DNA of 64,000 nt from Semisulcospira habei (GCA_036245525.1 BTPG01000005.1:175297078-175361077); one strand, 5' to 3'. Counted from the first letter of the stretch, positions 42,275 through 58,461 are shown. The notes: generated by a model from the sequence alone, not told the origin. Numbers and translations are program-made.

Positions 42275-43128
42275 CACGGATATGAGCATCGCCCTCCCCA
42301 CATCACCATCGGCGAGTCCGAACTGAAGTCTGTACACCAGTTTACCTACCTTGGCTGCATCATCACGTCAGACGCCAAGCTGGACAAGGAGCTGGACAAC
42401 AGGCTGGCAAAAGCGAACAGTGCTTTCGGGCGACTATTCAAGCGGGTGTGGCACAATCAACAGCTGAAAAAAGGCACCAAGATCAGCGTGTACAGAGCTG
42501 TCGTCCTCACCACCCTGCTGTACGGTTCCGAGTCCTGGGCCCTCTACGCAGCCAACTACGACTCCTCGAACGCTTTCACCAGCGCTGCCTGCGTACCATC
42601 CTCAGCATTCACTGGAGTGTCTATGTCACCAACGTCGAGGTCCTTGAACAGGCGGAAACTGTGAGCATCGAGGCTTTGCTGCTGCGGACACAGCTTCGCT
42701 GGGCGGGGCACGTCTCCAGGATGGAGGATCATCGCCTACCCAAGATCACTCTGTTCGGCGAGCTCGCCACTGGACACCGAGACAGAGGGGCACTAAAGAA
42801 GAGATACAAAGACGGTCTCAAGAAGTCACTTAGTGCCTGCCAAATCGACCACCGCCAGTGGTCTTCGCTTGCTGCTGACCGTGACACCTGGCGCTCCACC
42901 ATTCACAAGGCAGCCGTCTCCTTTGAGGACTCTCGCAGAGCTAACCTTAAGGACAAGCGGCTCAGAAGAAAAAACAGCGTTGTCGTAACTCAGAACCCTG
43001 ACCAGACCTTCCCCTGCAGCCACTGCGGTCGAACCTGCCTGTCCCGGATTGGCCTCCACAGCCACGAAAATGCCTGCAGACGACGTGGGCAAGCCCTATA
43101 GAATCTTCGTTCGCGAAGTCAAGCCAAG
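42275..43128 (+). mobile_element. Zinc-finger LINE, 5'-truncated, 11-bp TSD, frameshifted
   Basis: Direct repeat ataactgaatt at 42264-42274 and 43129-43139. Encodes the RT C-terminal part: HITIGESELKSVHQFTYLG, TTLLYGSESWALY, then after a single-base-type frameshift near 42560 the blocks LERFHQRCLRTIL, LRWAGHVSRMED and the C-terminal C2H2-like finger FPCSHCGRTC..GLHSHENAC. The catalytic RT core is absent. The 3' end has hairpin cttcgttcgcgaag and no homopolymer tail. Confidence 0.9.
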
Positions 43129-43194
43129 ATAACTGAATTGAAGAGTTATAAAGGGGAAAATTATACACTGCAAGTGCAGGTTGCTGTGAAAATC

Positions 43195-46049
43195 TTACGA
43201 TGATGAGGTGAGGTACTTGAAGAGACCGGTTTTAAAAGACAAAAGCGTTGTTGATGTTGTAACATATTTGGGCAATGTGTTCCATATGCTAGCACCTGAG
43301 AACGCTGAACTTGTCTTATAGAGATCGATTTTAGGTCGTGGCACAGTAATGAACTGCCTTGATCTGGAGTATGTTGATGCCGGGAGGGAAAACATTTTTT
43401 TTAATATACTCGTGGAGTCTGTTATTCAATACTTTGAACATCGTTATTCCCTTATTGTATAATAAATGGTTTTTCAAGGGGAGAATTTCTAATGTTTTCA
43501 GTTTATTATCCGTTGTTGAGTTAGGTCTGAAAGGATAAGCTTCGCGGCTCTTAGATGAAGAGAGTTCAGCCTCTTTAACTGGACCTCGCTTGCGCCATCC
43601 CAAACCGTAGAAGCATAATCTATATGTGACCTGATGTGGGCGTTGAAGAACAGTTTTCGTGTTTCTACATTAGCTATATGTTTTAACTTGGATAAAATAA
43701 ACAGTTTCTTTGATATTGTCTTACATATATTACTTAGATGCCATGGCAATGCCATTTAAACTGGTTATCTACAGTAACGCCGAGAAGACGATGTTCAGTT
43801 ACATGGCTGATAGATTTGCCTTGAAGGGACAAGCTGAGTGAGAGAGTGCCGAGCTGGTGCTTTTGGCGGGTACTTACAACCATACATTCAGTCTTTGCAG
43901 GGTTTAAGATGATGGAATTGTTACTGCACCAGCTGTTAATGTCCTGTAATGTGTTTTATAGGCGCGTGTTAATTACTGACAAATCCTTATCGGGAGTGTG
44001 TATCGCAGCATCATCAGCGAACATATCACATGCAACACTATCATCACTAATTGTGACTGGAAGGTCGTTAATGAACAAACAGAATAAAAAAAGGGCCTAA
44101 AATAGAGCCCTGGGGCACGCCATGCTTTACTTTGCAGTGACTAGAATATGTACCATTAAGGAGAACTTTTTATCTTCTGTTTTCTAGGTAGGATTTGAAA
44201 AACACGGCTGCGCTTTTAGTATATAAGGATATTTTCTTTATAAGTATGTCGTGGTTCACCATGTCAAAGGCTTTACGGAAGTCTAAGAACACTACACCCA
44301 TTAGTTTGGAATCATTAATAGACGATAACCAGGTATCTGCCATCCTTATCAAGGCAGTGTGACAGGAATGGTTCGGTCTGAAGCCTGACTGCAGTGAATG
44401 GGTGAGATTTTGGTTTTCTAAGTATTCAGATAGATGCTTAAGGGTGTGCCGCTCTAAAGCAAAACAGGTAATAGTGATATGGGGCGAAAGTTGTTGATTT
44501 CACTCAGATCTTTTGATTTTGGTAAGGGTATCACTTTTGCGTTTTTAAATGCGTCCGGAAAAGAGTTTTGGTTTATACAGAGAATGTAAATATATGTAAT
44601 ACTTTTGACGATATATGGAAGAGATATCTTGAGTATTTTTGAGCTGATCTCATCAGGCCCGGATGACTTTTTATTTTCCATCGAGGAAATTAACTTATCC
44701 ACTTCGTGAACTGCCATAGGCGGTATCGTGAATGGTTCTTTGTCCGTATTTTTCCGGTTACAGTGGTGTACTAGCGCGTTTGGACAAACATACTCACATG
44801 AGTTATTTCCTGTTGGGATTAACGATTCCGCTATAGAGGTAAAGTGGTCGTTAAACCTATTTACAGTGAGGTGGGGTGATAAAGGCGCACTATTTTTATT
44901 TGTACCTCTGTTTACTAAATTAATGGCACGCCATACTGTAGATAAGTCTTTGCTTTGTTTAACTACTTTATCGAAAAAGAGATCTCTTTGCATTTATCCC
45001 CACCCTGGTCTGCCCTGGGGGACTTGGGTGGGGTTAGGTATTTTTTAGTTCCCAGGGTCACCCTGGTCAGCCCCACAGGGTGGGTTTTTCTCTCTATTCT
45101 GGGGCATGTGTTTCTGTCTACCCGGGGTCCATTCATCTGTGTTTGCCTTTTTAAAACTCTGCCTACTGTCTGCACTGCCTGTAGCTCTTGATGTTGGATG
45201 TGTGTTGCTAAATGGTCTTAGCTTTATTTATGCCCCATGTTGTAGGTTTATTTAATGTATTTGACCGGCTGGCGACATACATTCAATTTTCTGTTTAGTT
45301 TTTTTTTTCACAAGCAGCGCAGGCACGTCCTGAGAAAGCCTTGTTGCTGTCGGGACGTTAAGCAATGTACAATGTACAATCTTTGCATTTAAAACCATAT
45401 ATTTAACACGATTACACTGTGTTTTGTATTCAGTAAACCGCTTCTCGCTTCTCAGCTGGTCTCAATGTTCCATTGTCTCAATCAGATCCGCAGTCAGCCA
45501 TTTTGGAACGGTAGCGTATTTCACTCTTTTTTGTCTCAGAGGCGCGTGTTTGTTCAGCACACCAAGAAAAATCCGGTACCAGGTATCTAATGCTTTAGTT
45601 GGGTCACTATCGTTATACACGTCGATGAATCGTGCTTTGGCTAAATCAGCCAAGAAAACACTTTCATTAAAGTTTTTAAACGATCTGTAAGTTATGCAAG
45701 TGTGGACTTGCTTTTTTAACTTTGGAAGTTTTGACAACCATGTGCAGCTAACCGGATAGTGGCCACTTACACTAAGACTATTAACTTGAGTGTTGCTAAC
45801 TGCTTGAGGTTTGTTGGTATAAATATGGTCTATAATAGTGGCTGATGATGGCGTAATTCTGGTGGGCGATGTTACCAATTGGTGGAGACCGACTAGGGTA
45901 GTAGTACATTCCCATGATGGATGGGGTTTAAGAAAGTCAATATTAAAATCTCCAAGAAGGAAAACATCTTTGTTGTGAATGTCTGTTTTATCGATCATGT
46001 GTAAAAAGCTATCGTACCACTCAAAGGTGGCTGCGGGGTTTCGATACAA
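43195..46049 (-). pseudogene. LINE copy 1 ORF2 (endonuclease part plus RT), broken
   Basis: From right to left on the minus strand: C-terminal half of an APE-type endonuclease (VFLLGDFNIDFL, IIDHIYTN, SVSGHYPVSC, where SDHYP is usual); a gap filled by the SINE; RT fingers (SSGPDEISSKILKISLPY, FRPISLLPVLL at 44454-44993); FLDFRKAFDMVNHDIL near 44270; catalytic box MFADDAAIH near 44010-44030 (Asp pair intact); and C-terminal blocks LFFNAHIRSHIDYASTVWDG and IWNTLPKYV. Frame breaks between the pieces and the SINE inactivate it. It looks CR1/Jockey-like; the clade is not certain. Confidence 0.88.
44997..45380 (+). mobile_element. SINE-like retroposon, 11-bp TSD
   Basis: Direct repeat ctttgcattta at 44986-44996 and 45381-45391. 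Same family as 12023-12429 and 62039-62424: 5' end ccaccctggtctgccctggg, 3' end cgttaagcaatgtacaatgtacaat. It interrupts the ORF of LINE copy 1, which reads on at both sides. Confidence 0.9.
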
Positions 46050-46056
46050 AAACCCG

Positions 46057-49640
<3,584 letters not shown>

Positions 49641-49671
<31 letters not shown>

Positions 49672-49747
49672 TGAGATGAGAGACTGAGAGAGAGAGAGAT
49701 GATGCAGAGAGAGAGTCGAGAGGAGTGAGAGAGAGAGAGGAGATGAG

Positions 49748-49795
<48 letters not shown>
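49641..49795. repeat. Interrupted (GA)n
   Basis: GA-rich tract with GATGAGA and GTCGAGAGGAGT interruptions, at the 5'-truncated end of LINE copy 3. Confidence 0.9.
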
Positions 49796-49796
<1 letters not shown>

Positions 49797-49926
49797 AGTG
49801 TCATTAGGTAAGTGTGAAAGCCTTATTAACACATTACAGACGTTCCGTATACGAAAACGCGACTTTTTGCCACGTATTCGTATGTGGAACTATTCAAATG
49901 AAGGAAACAACTTGTCCTCACATTAA

Positions 49927-50133
49927 CCCGTACAGCGCCAGCTGACACAGACGGTGTTACTGCAATCTTTGTTACTCCAGGACCAAATAACCCTAGATGT
50001 CCCAAGATCATGGATTCAAAGTGGTGTCAGCAAGAGGCATAGCTCCTCATGAGGCCCGGAAGTGCGGGGAACTCATGAGGATCCATACCTCTTGCATTTG
50101 GGGTGTGTTCAGATTTTCTCGGCGCTGAACGCG
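49927..50133. mobile_element. Family A palindromic MITE, 207 bp
   Basis: Left TTAA (49923-49926), right flank CTAA (50134-50137). Same length as the copy at 5399-5605 and closely similar outside the hairpin (gcgccagctgacacagac). Hairpin about 50028-50095, with a damaged centre (gaggcccggaagtgcgggg). Confidence 0.85.
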
Positions 50134-50225
50134 CTAAGTCGCACATTGGCATATTTTGTGTTCATCCAGGACAGTTCTAGTCAAAACAGTCCGCCACAAA
50201 ACCGATGAAATTTCAATGCCAGAAA

Positions 50226-50340
50226 TCCTGTAGGCCAGTAGGCAACAGTTTATCGTGCCGACGTCAGCTGCCGCTGGCTTGCGCACGGCCGTACGCGGGC
50301 CACCCGCGGCGGCCGACGTCGGCACGATAAACTGTTACCT
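50226..50340. mobile_element. Family C palindromic element with private matching arms
   Basis: Outer arms cagtttatcgtgccgacgtc and gacgtcggcacgataaactg match each other but differ from all other family C copies in this window. Inner part gcgcacggccgtacgcgg. Nearly the whole element is one palindrome. Confidence 0.8.
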
Positions 50341-50557
50341 TCTGTCAAAATCAGACATTTTCCCGCTAATAAGAGCTTGCTTCCCATGCGGACTGTTCCC
50401 TGTTGCAGTTGTTGCTGTTAAAACTCTCTCATTGTTTGAGAGAAACATGAAAACATATGTGCGAGTAGGTGATTCTGGACCATTTGGCTTGGAGTCGCAA
50501 GTCTGAAATCACAGACCAGCAATCTGTTCACGCACACGTATTTGCACTCTCGTTTAA

Positions 50558-50604
50558 CTCATTCGCGGCCAGCCGCATCCGGATGCGCGGCATAAGCGAA
50601 TGAG
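50558..50604. mobile_element. 47-bp palindrome-only mini-element, TTAA at both ends
   Basis: TTAA at 50554-50557 and 50605-50608. Ends CTCATTCGC / GCGAATGAG match the CTCATTC ends of family B, but the interior (ccgcatccggatgcgcgg) is different. It is almost entirely palindromic. Confidence 0.85.
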
Positions 50605-50608
50605 TTAA

Positions 50609-50980
50609 TGTGCAGTTTGTAATGTAGCCGGAAGCACGTCAGTGTTGTTTGCAAAAAAAACTGCCACTCGCAATGATTACAAATAAGGCTGTTTCTGTGA
50701 GTCAGTTATGCAATTTGTAAAATGACAACTCATTTCATCATCATTACCAGCTTTAACATCACCCTCAACTGACTTCGTCACCGTAGTGATTATCTTCGTC
50801 GTCGTCAGCAGCGTCATAATTGATGATGATATGACTCCCTTTCTACCTCTGTCTCTCTCTCTCTCCCCCTCCTCCCAATCCCCCCTCTCTCTGTCTCTCT
50901 GTCTCTGTCTGTCTGTCTGTCTGTCTCTCATCTGTACGTGCTTGCGCACGAGCGCGCGTGCGCGCGCGCGCGCGTCGCGC

Positions 50981-51035
<55 letters not shown>

Positions 51036-51178
51036 GTGTGTTTGTTGGAGCGAGTCGTGTTGATTTTCATGATGAGAACAATAGCGGTTCCATGTACAAA
51101 AACCGTTATGCTCTTTACATTTGCTGTAGTATACTTTTAAGTGGTAGCAATGTATGTGTACGTGATATATAACAAACT

Positions 51179-51239
<61 letters not shown>

Positions 51240-51375
51240 GGTTGTGCAGGCTTGGCTTGGCGCCTGTAGGCTACACGTTAACCTGGCACAAATCTGTACA
51301 CGCGGCAATTGCACACGGGCGTACGTGCGTGTGTGTGTGGGTAAGAGAGTGATTTATGTACGTTATTTTGTTTTG
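50609..51375. repeat. Simple repeats: TC-rich, CG, (GT)n
   Basis: TC-rich tract about 50850-50930, a CG/GC tract 50945-50982, (GT)n 50984-51031 and (GT)n 51180-51235. No gene between them. Confidence 0.85.
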
Positions 51376-51731
<356 letters not shown>

Positions 51732-52158
51732 GTCGCTTGCAGTTTACATTATTGTCTTTTCCAAAGGTTCTCGAAGGGTACCAATATGCCCGGCCACGCT
51801 TTTAAACCTATCATCGGTACCGAGCTGCCGGCGCACAGCGACAAAATTTAAACAAGATGGGGTGAACCATAACCCACAAAGTCTTTACTATATGAGAGCT
51901 GTCTTCGCTGTCAAGGGTCTCTACCTTTTGTCTTTGACTTGATTCTGATGTTGAAATATCTCCTTTTGAAAAAGCCTTGCAGATGTGCCAATGCGTCATA
52001 GTGAACTCTATAAGGGGCGCGCGCAGTGTCAAACGTCAAACGTCATTTGTCAGTCACGACGTATTTTTTGTTGTTTTTACGTAATTTTATATTTAACGTG
52101 ATATGAGATTCGCTTTCGCTTCAAGACTTGGGAAAATGGTGACAAAACTAGAATTTCA

Positions 52159-52620
52159 CGGTACAATTTCAGTCTTGCTATAATTTGTGTGAAATCAGGT
52201 TGACTTTACCTAGCTACATGCTATACTAAGTACACCTGCATTTTCTTCTCAAAGCGCGTCGATGTGTTTGTATGCGCGTGCGTGTGCGTGAGTGCATGCG
52301 TCCTGCAAACATCCTCAAGAGGCATAGATGTTCATTCACCCTCCGGGCACTGGAGGATCTATGCCTCTTGGAGATGCGCGCATATGTGTCATTGGTTTGT
52401 CATCACGGTACAATTTCAGTCTTGCTATAATTTGTGTGAAATCAGGTTGACTTTACCTAGCTACATGCTATACTAAGTACACCTGCATGCTCTTCTGAAA
52501 GCGCGTCGATGTGTGTGTATGCGTGTGCGTGTGCGTGAGTGCATGCGCGCGCTTCAAACATCCTCAAGAGGCATATATGTTTATGTGCCATCCGGGCACA
52601 TGAGGATCTATGCCTCTTGA
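52159..52620. repeat. 246-bp tandem duplication with small hairpins
   Basis: 52159 onward (cacggtacaatttcag) is repeated from 52405. Each copy ends with a short hairpin caagaggcata...tatgcctcttg (52318-52374 and 52565-52619) that resembles a much reduced family A palindrome with a different centre (ccgggca). The right arm of the large repeat has one copy. Confidence 0.85.
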
Positions 52621-52634
52621 GATGCATGCATATG

Positions 52635-52635
<1 letters not shown>

Positions 52636-52718
<83 letters not shown>

Positions 52719-52774
52719 GAATGAAACTTATTTCCAGGATAAAGATAGGTGCGCAGACCGTTTTCATCTTGCCT

Positions 52775-52810
<36 letters not shown>
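52636..52810. repeat. (GA)n split by a 63-bp LINE tail
   Basis: GA at 52636-52714 and 52779-52810. Between them lies a minus-strand LINE tail (aaatgaatgaaacttatttcc...gtgcgcagaccg), the same tail as at 47412 and 51376. The matching place in the other arm (about 55943-56024) is an uninterrupted TC array. Confidence 0.85.
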
Positions 52811-52813
<3 letters not shown>

Positions 52814-53225
52814 ACGTCATATGTCTGCGTGGTGACGGAGTTGTTTCTTTTTTACGTCACCGGCACTGTCTGACTTTCTCTAAAAGTCAAGTTTTTTTTT
52901 ACTGTTTTAATTATTTTCTGAAATAATTAATTTTTGCTAAAGAAGTTGAAAGGTTACATATATGGCTAACGAACTCATCCAATGTCTTTCTCTAAACTAG
53001 CTATATGCAAAAGTTCAAGTAAATATGATAAAAATTACGGACTCTAACTTCCTATAAACGGTTGTTTATGTCTTCAATGAGACATTCAATTACAATATGC
53101 TAGGAGTCTCTCTTAGCCACCCACTTAATAAAGTATTTCGCCAAGTTTCAAGCTTGTGTGTACAGAAATATCGGAGAGTCTCTTGTTTACATACATACGC
53201 ACACACATACATACATACATACATG

Positions 53226-53650
53226 TTTATGCCGGAGCGACTGTCTAATAGCCGGCGCTGTTCTTATAGCGACGGGCCCCCAGGTAGCAACTGTGAAAGT
53301 ATAATTCGTCTTTTTGTTTTGTTGATGCGTATTTCTGATTTGTGTAACTAGTATCAGCCAAGCAGAAAGTTTAAAAACATTATATTACGTAGTGTTTAAG
53401 AGATACTATGATAGGGCTGCCCTTTGTTTGCTTTGTGCTAGGGAGGTTCGGGTCGGGTTGGGGCCGTTGGCGCCGGCCATGAGACGCCTTGGCGACGGGC
53501 TTCACGCGTCCCGAGCCATTGTCCATTTCAGTGTTGTGTGTGAACTGTTGTGTGAGTTTGGGTGATTGCGAGTTGCACCTGAGGTGGCGAAACAAATTTT
53601 CCTGTACCTGGCAACATGTATTTGGAACAATAAAGTTGATTCATTCATTC
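53226..53650 (+). mobile_element. Retroposon fragment inserted in (CATA)n
   Basis: About 420 bp present in the left arm but absent from the right arm, bounded by CATA repeats on both sides. It ends ggaacaataaagttgattc followed by (ATTC)n, a LINE/SINE-like 3' tail. No coding block recognised. Confidence 0.7.
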
Positions 53651-53745
53651 ATTCATACATACATACATACATACATACATACATACATACATACATACAT
53701 ACATACATACATACATAATGATACATACATACATACATACACACA
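53651..53745. repeat. (CATA)n microsatellite
   Basis: Tetranucleotide array with one interruption, directly after the retroposon tail. Confidence 0.95.
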
Positions 53746-54068
53746 TACGGCGCTTCGCGCCAAATGTACGTTCAGCAGCGAGGTTAGCGTAACTAGACAT
53801 GACGTAATTTTTATCTTGTTACTTTAATTGTTAGAGGTTTAGCCTGCCCGCCTTTGACATCATGGACATGCTATTAAATTCGCCCCACGCGGCGACCCGG
53901 CCGTCTTAAAAAGCCCCTTCTATAAATAGAAGGGACTTAAAAAGAATAGATAATTACCTTTCTGTCCTTTTGTTGACCTCTCTCTTTTTCTCTTTCTCCG
54001 CAATCAGTGAGCATTGACGTGGATGTTGAAAGTAATTGCAAAATTGCGTCATTAGAAAACTGAGTTAA

Positions 54069-54279
54069 CCCATTCAGCCCTGACGCATTACAGCAGGAGA
54101 TGGGTCGAACATGATCAGTAATTCAATTTTAGTGTCAGATTAGCTTGGCGACTGTCGGCGCCAAACTAATGTGGCACTGCCCTTGAATTATCATGATCGA
54201 TCTATCGCCTGCAACTGGTGCATAGTCGTTAGATGACGCCCTCCCAAATTTGGGAAATACGGGCGCCGGGCTGAATGAG
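54069..54279. mobile_element. Family B palindromic MITE, TTAA at both ends
   Basis: TTAA at 54065-54068 and 54280-54283; ends CCCATTCAGCCCTGACGC and, inverted, CTCATTCAGCCCGGCGC. Hairpin about 54104-54200 with several mismatches. It lies in the spacer of the large inverted repeat. Confidence 0.85.
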
Positions 54280-54283
54280 TTAA

Positions 54284-54950
54284 TAAATGCGTATACTGAC
54301 TTACGCTCTGATGAAAAAACAAGTCCGCCACATTTTTCTGTTCTGTTGCTATAGAAATGTTCGTTATGTGCTCTAGTTGTTTCAGGTCCTGGCTAGCTAC
54401 TCCGAAAATCAATGGTCGGTAAGCTGACGAGCGCGCCCAGCATTCTAATCCGTCTCCAATACGTGCTGTGGTTTCTCCTCGCGACCTATAGCCGGTTGCG
54501 TTCACAGAGGACGACACGTAAAGGGTAGTGCCTGATAGCTTGGCGCCTGAGAGGCGTCATGCTAAACAGGCACTACCCTTGTCCCATGCATCTCCTTCAG
54601 CTTGACACGTGCATCTCCAAGCTCATCCGGCACTACATGATCCTCAATCGATCGTGGTTGACCCGGGCTCTTGGACCAGTGCGTAATCATTAGTTTTTAG
54701 AGGACGCGTTCATAATTATGTAAGTGTGGGAAATTGTGTGCTGAGTTGAAATGTGACGTGGACTGACGGGAATGTCTTCAATCTAAGGGATTTCATCAAT
54801 AAATTGTGTTCAATAGCCTACGTTGATGCGGTGTTACGCCAAAACGCCAAACTCACGGAGTTTAGACCCCACATGAGTCTGATGACGATATAGACAGGTT
54901 CTTACCTCGATGTGTAGGTGACAGAGGCGGATCAGTTACCTCGAGGGGGA
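54284..54950. other. Spacer of the large inverted repeat; one family B-like hairpin
   Basis: A shorter hairpin at about 54525-54581 (aagggtagtgcctgatagcttggc pairing with tgctaaacaggcactaccctt) keeps the family B arm core without its ends. Otherwise no feature recognised. Confidence 0.55.
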
Positions 54951-54959
54951 CCTTCAACC

Positions 54960-55089
54960 TGACACAAAAAGGGGGGGGGGGGTTGGAACCCCTAGGACCC
55001 CGCCCCCCACAGATCCGCCCCTGGGTGATACTGATATCTCACTCAAGTGGTTTTTAAAACCTACTTCTGCAAAGGCCCATATTTGTTAC
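54960..55089. repeat. Repeat with hAT-like end, inverted to 57962-58118
   Basis: Contains agatccgcccctgggtgatactg and then acttctgcaaaggccca, both found inverted at 57962-58040. The CAGGGGCGGATC motif is typical of hAT-type ends. A G homopolymer (54970-54982) sits inside. A diverged half copy follows at about 55163-55275. Confidence 0.65.
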
Positions 55090-55283
55090 GAATTTTTTTT
55101 GCTTTGACATCGCCTTTGCAGTGAAAACGACATTGCGGATTTTTTTTCGTTTTGTTTTCGTTGTCTGACATCTCACTCGAGCGGTTTTAAAACCTAATCC
55201 TGCGAAGGGAGTGTAAGAAACGTGTTTCAAACTCTTTTTCTTTGAGATCGTATGTGCAGTGGAAACGACGTTGTGAAATGGGT

Positions 55284-56611
<1,328 letters not shown>

Positions 56612-56688
56612 TTTTTTTTGTTGTTGGTTTTATTTTTGTTGTTGCTCATCTCTTATACATGTATGTTTTTACCCGGAAACGAGCTTAA

Positions 56689-56885
56689 CCCATTGTGTCC
56701 CAGGTACAATATACCCACATTTTGGACTTGTCCTCCGAGGACTGCATTACAATTAACAAGACCATCATAGTTCAAGGCTATAGCCAGAATAGCTTGGCGC
56801 CTATGGGCGCCAAGCTATCCTGGCACCACCCTTGAACTATTATGGTCAATCTGTATGTTGCTGTGGTGCGTCGGGACTGAATGAG
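56689..56885. mobile_element. Family B palindromic MITE, TTAA at both ends
   Basis: TTAA at 56685-56688 and 56886-56889. 197 bp. Hairpin about 56758-56849, with mismatches near the outer ends. Confidence 0.85.
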
Positions 56886-56991
56886 TTAATGTTGTGTCGA
56901 CTGGACCTTGCAAACAGATGAGCCTAATCTCTTTTCTGTCGACCGCCAACTGCGAAAAGTAGACCGTTCATGTTCCAGCTGTACTGCTTAA

Positions 56992-57197
56992 CCCCTTCAC
57001 TGCCATCTGAGGCAGATTTTGTTGTGAAATCATTGCTAATTGAACACCAAAGAGCCCCAGCCGTCCAAGAAACATGGCTACAAAGTGGTGTCAGCAAGAG
57101 GCTTAGATCCTCGTGAGCCCCCGCGACTGCGGGGGCTCATGAGGATCTATGCCTCTCGCAGTCGGATTGTGTTAACGTTTTCCCGGGAGTGATGGGG
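56992..57197. mobile_element. Family A palindromic MITE, 206 bp
   Basis: TTAA at 56988-56991, right flank TTAG at 57198-57201. Left end CCCCTTCACTGCCATCTGAG. Hairpin 57094-57159, centre ccgcgactgcgg. Confidence 0.88.
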
Positions 57198-57201
57198 TTA
57201 G

Positions 57202-57494
57202 GTACTCGGGCGCTTAGCTGGAGATTGGAGGCGCACTAGTCTAACACGGCGTACGGACAGTTATTGCCCTACCGTGTGCAGCTTAGTGGAATCGGCGACG
57301 GCGACGTTTTACATGATTTGCCCGACAGCCCGAGGGGTTTTCATGATCGGCTGATTATCGTGGCCCAATATGGAACAGTCTCATCCAAAAAATACTAATA
57401 GCTGCGGGCTGTTACAAATTGACAACCACGCACCATACAGCTCCCATTAATCGAAGACTGTTGTACTACAGCACACCAGGGGTGTTGCCATCGC
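57202..57494. other. No feature recognised
   Basis: No supported feature. Confidence 0.4.
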
Positions 57495-57627
57495 GGCGCC
57501 AGGCTAATCTGGCACTACCCTTAAAGAGACCTATTCCGGCTAATCTGGCCAACTACTACTAAAGCGACCTATTCCGGCTAATCTGGCACTACCCTTAAAG
57601 CGACATACTCCAGGCAGTGAAGGGTTC
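57495..57627. repeat. Tandem fragments of a family B arm
   Basis: ggctaatctggc-(ac)ta(c)cc-type right-arm fragments repeat three times, with gacctattcc between two of them, followed by a family A-like right end (ggcagtgaaggg) near 57612. A scrambled remnant. Confidence 0.6.
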
Positions 57628-57639
57628 ATCGTTCACAAA

Positions 57640-57935
57640 ATCACCTTTGTAAATGTTCTTAACCAAAAGGGTTAACATGTCTTACAATAATGATGGACAA
57701 ACGGGCTAAATTGAATTATGAAGTTTGAAATTCGTGAAATGAACGTCTTTTCTGCTCTTCTTCTAACGTGTATGCAGGAGAGTTCCTTCCGTTACGTTCA
57801 TATGGTACTAGAAAAGCTCTGGTACGTGTGTATTCTCATATGTATTGTGAACAGCAGGATAGAAAAGTCTTAGTTGAGGCGAGACAACATTGATAACCCG
57901 TTGTATCGGCGAATTTTAGCAATCAAATCCCGAAG
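57640..57935. repeat. Dispersed repeat shared with 20068-20350
   Basis: Same orientation and order of blocks as the copy at 20068-20350. No coding sequence. Confidence 0.7.
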
Positions 57936-57961
57936 CGATGTCAAAGAAAAAGGGTTTGAAA

Positions 57962-58118
57962 CAAATATGGGCCTTTGCAGAAGTAGGTTTTAAAACCACT
58001 CGAGTGAGATGTCAGTATCACCCAGGGGTGGATCTCTGTGTGTGTGTGTGTGTGGGGGGGGGGGGGGCGGAGGGGGGGGGGGCGGGGATTCCGCCCCCCC
58101 CCCCTTTTTGTGCAGGAA
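57962..58118. repeat. Repeat with hAT-like end and poly-G/poly-C runs
   Basis: Inverted relative to 54960-55089: gcctttgcagaagtaggtttt ... cacccaggggtggatct, then GT, long G and C runs. Confidence 0.65.
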
Positions 58119-58288
58119 TCATCGCGACAAAAAACTCTATCGACAGTCAAAGAGCAATATGGTGTTTATTTACACAGCTGTAAGATAGTACATGTGATAC
58201 TCGCCTCTGTAATAGCAGCATCATAACTCGTCTCGTGTAGACAGATTTTCAACATTACTGGGAGGCGAAAAGCTACGGAATGCAGCCA
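58119..58288. other. No feature recognised
   Basis: Short unassigned stretch. Confidence 0.4.
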
Positions 58289-58292
58289 TTAA

Positions 58293-58457
58293 TCCATTCA
58301 GCCCTGACGCACTACAGCAGGAGAGGGATCCTGTCGGCGCCAAGCAAATCTGGCACTACCCTTGAATTATCAAGGTCTATCCATCTTCTGCAACAGGTGC
58401 ATAGTCGTCAGATGACGCCTCCCAAATTTGGGAAATACGTGCGTCGGGCTGAATGAG
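58293..58457. mobile_element. Family B MITE with one hairpin arm deleted, TTAA at both ends
   Basis: TTAA at 58289-58292 and 58458-58461. Ends CCATTCAGCCCTGACGC and, inverted, CTCATTCAGCCCGACGC are well kept. The left hairpin arm is missing (agagggatcctgtcggcgccaagc), so the element is 165 bp. Confidence 0.85.
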
Positions 58458-58461
58458 TTAA

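Larger units (their letters stand above)
51850..53945. repeat. Left arm of a large inverted repeat
   Basis: Blocks along this arm occur in reverse complement and reverse order in 55284-56611: acaagatgggrtgaacca, gactttacctagctacatg, ggtgacg, cataaacaaccgtttatagg, acacacaagct, ggcgcttcgcgcc, attaaattcgcccca. The left arm is longer because it contains a 246-bp tandem duplication and two LINE insertions. No gene or transposase seen. Confidence 0.85.

Noticed and set aside
44963..45191. Open frames of 70-78 codons shared between 44955-45191 and 61952-62233
   Set aside because: They lie in the non-coding SINE-like retroposon; similarity comes from the repeat, not from a conserved protein.
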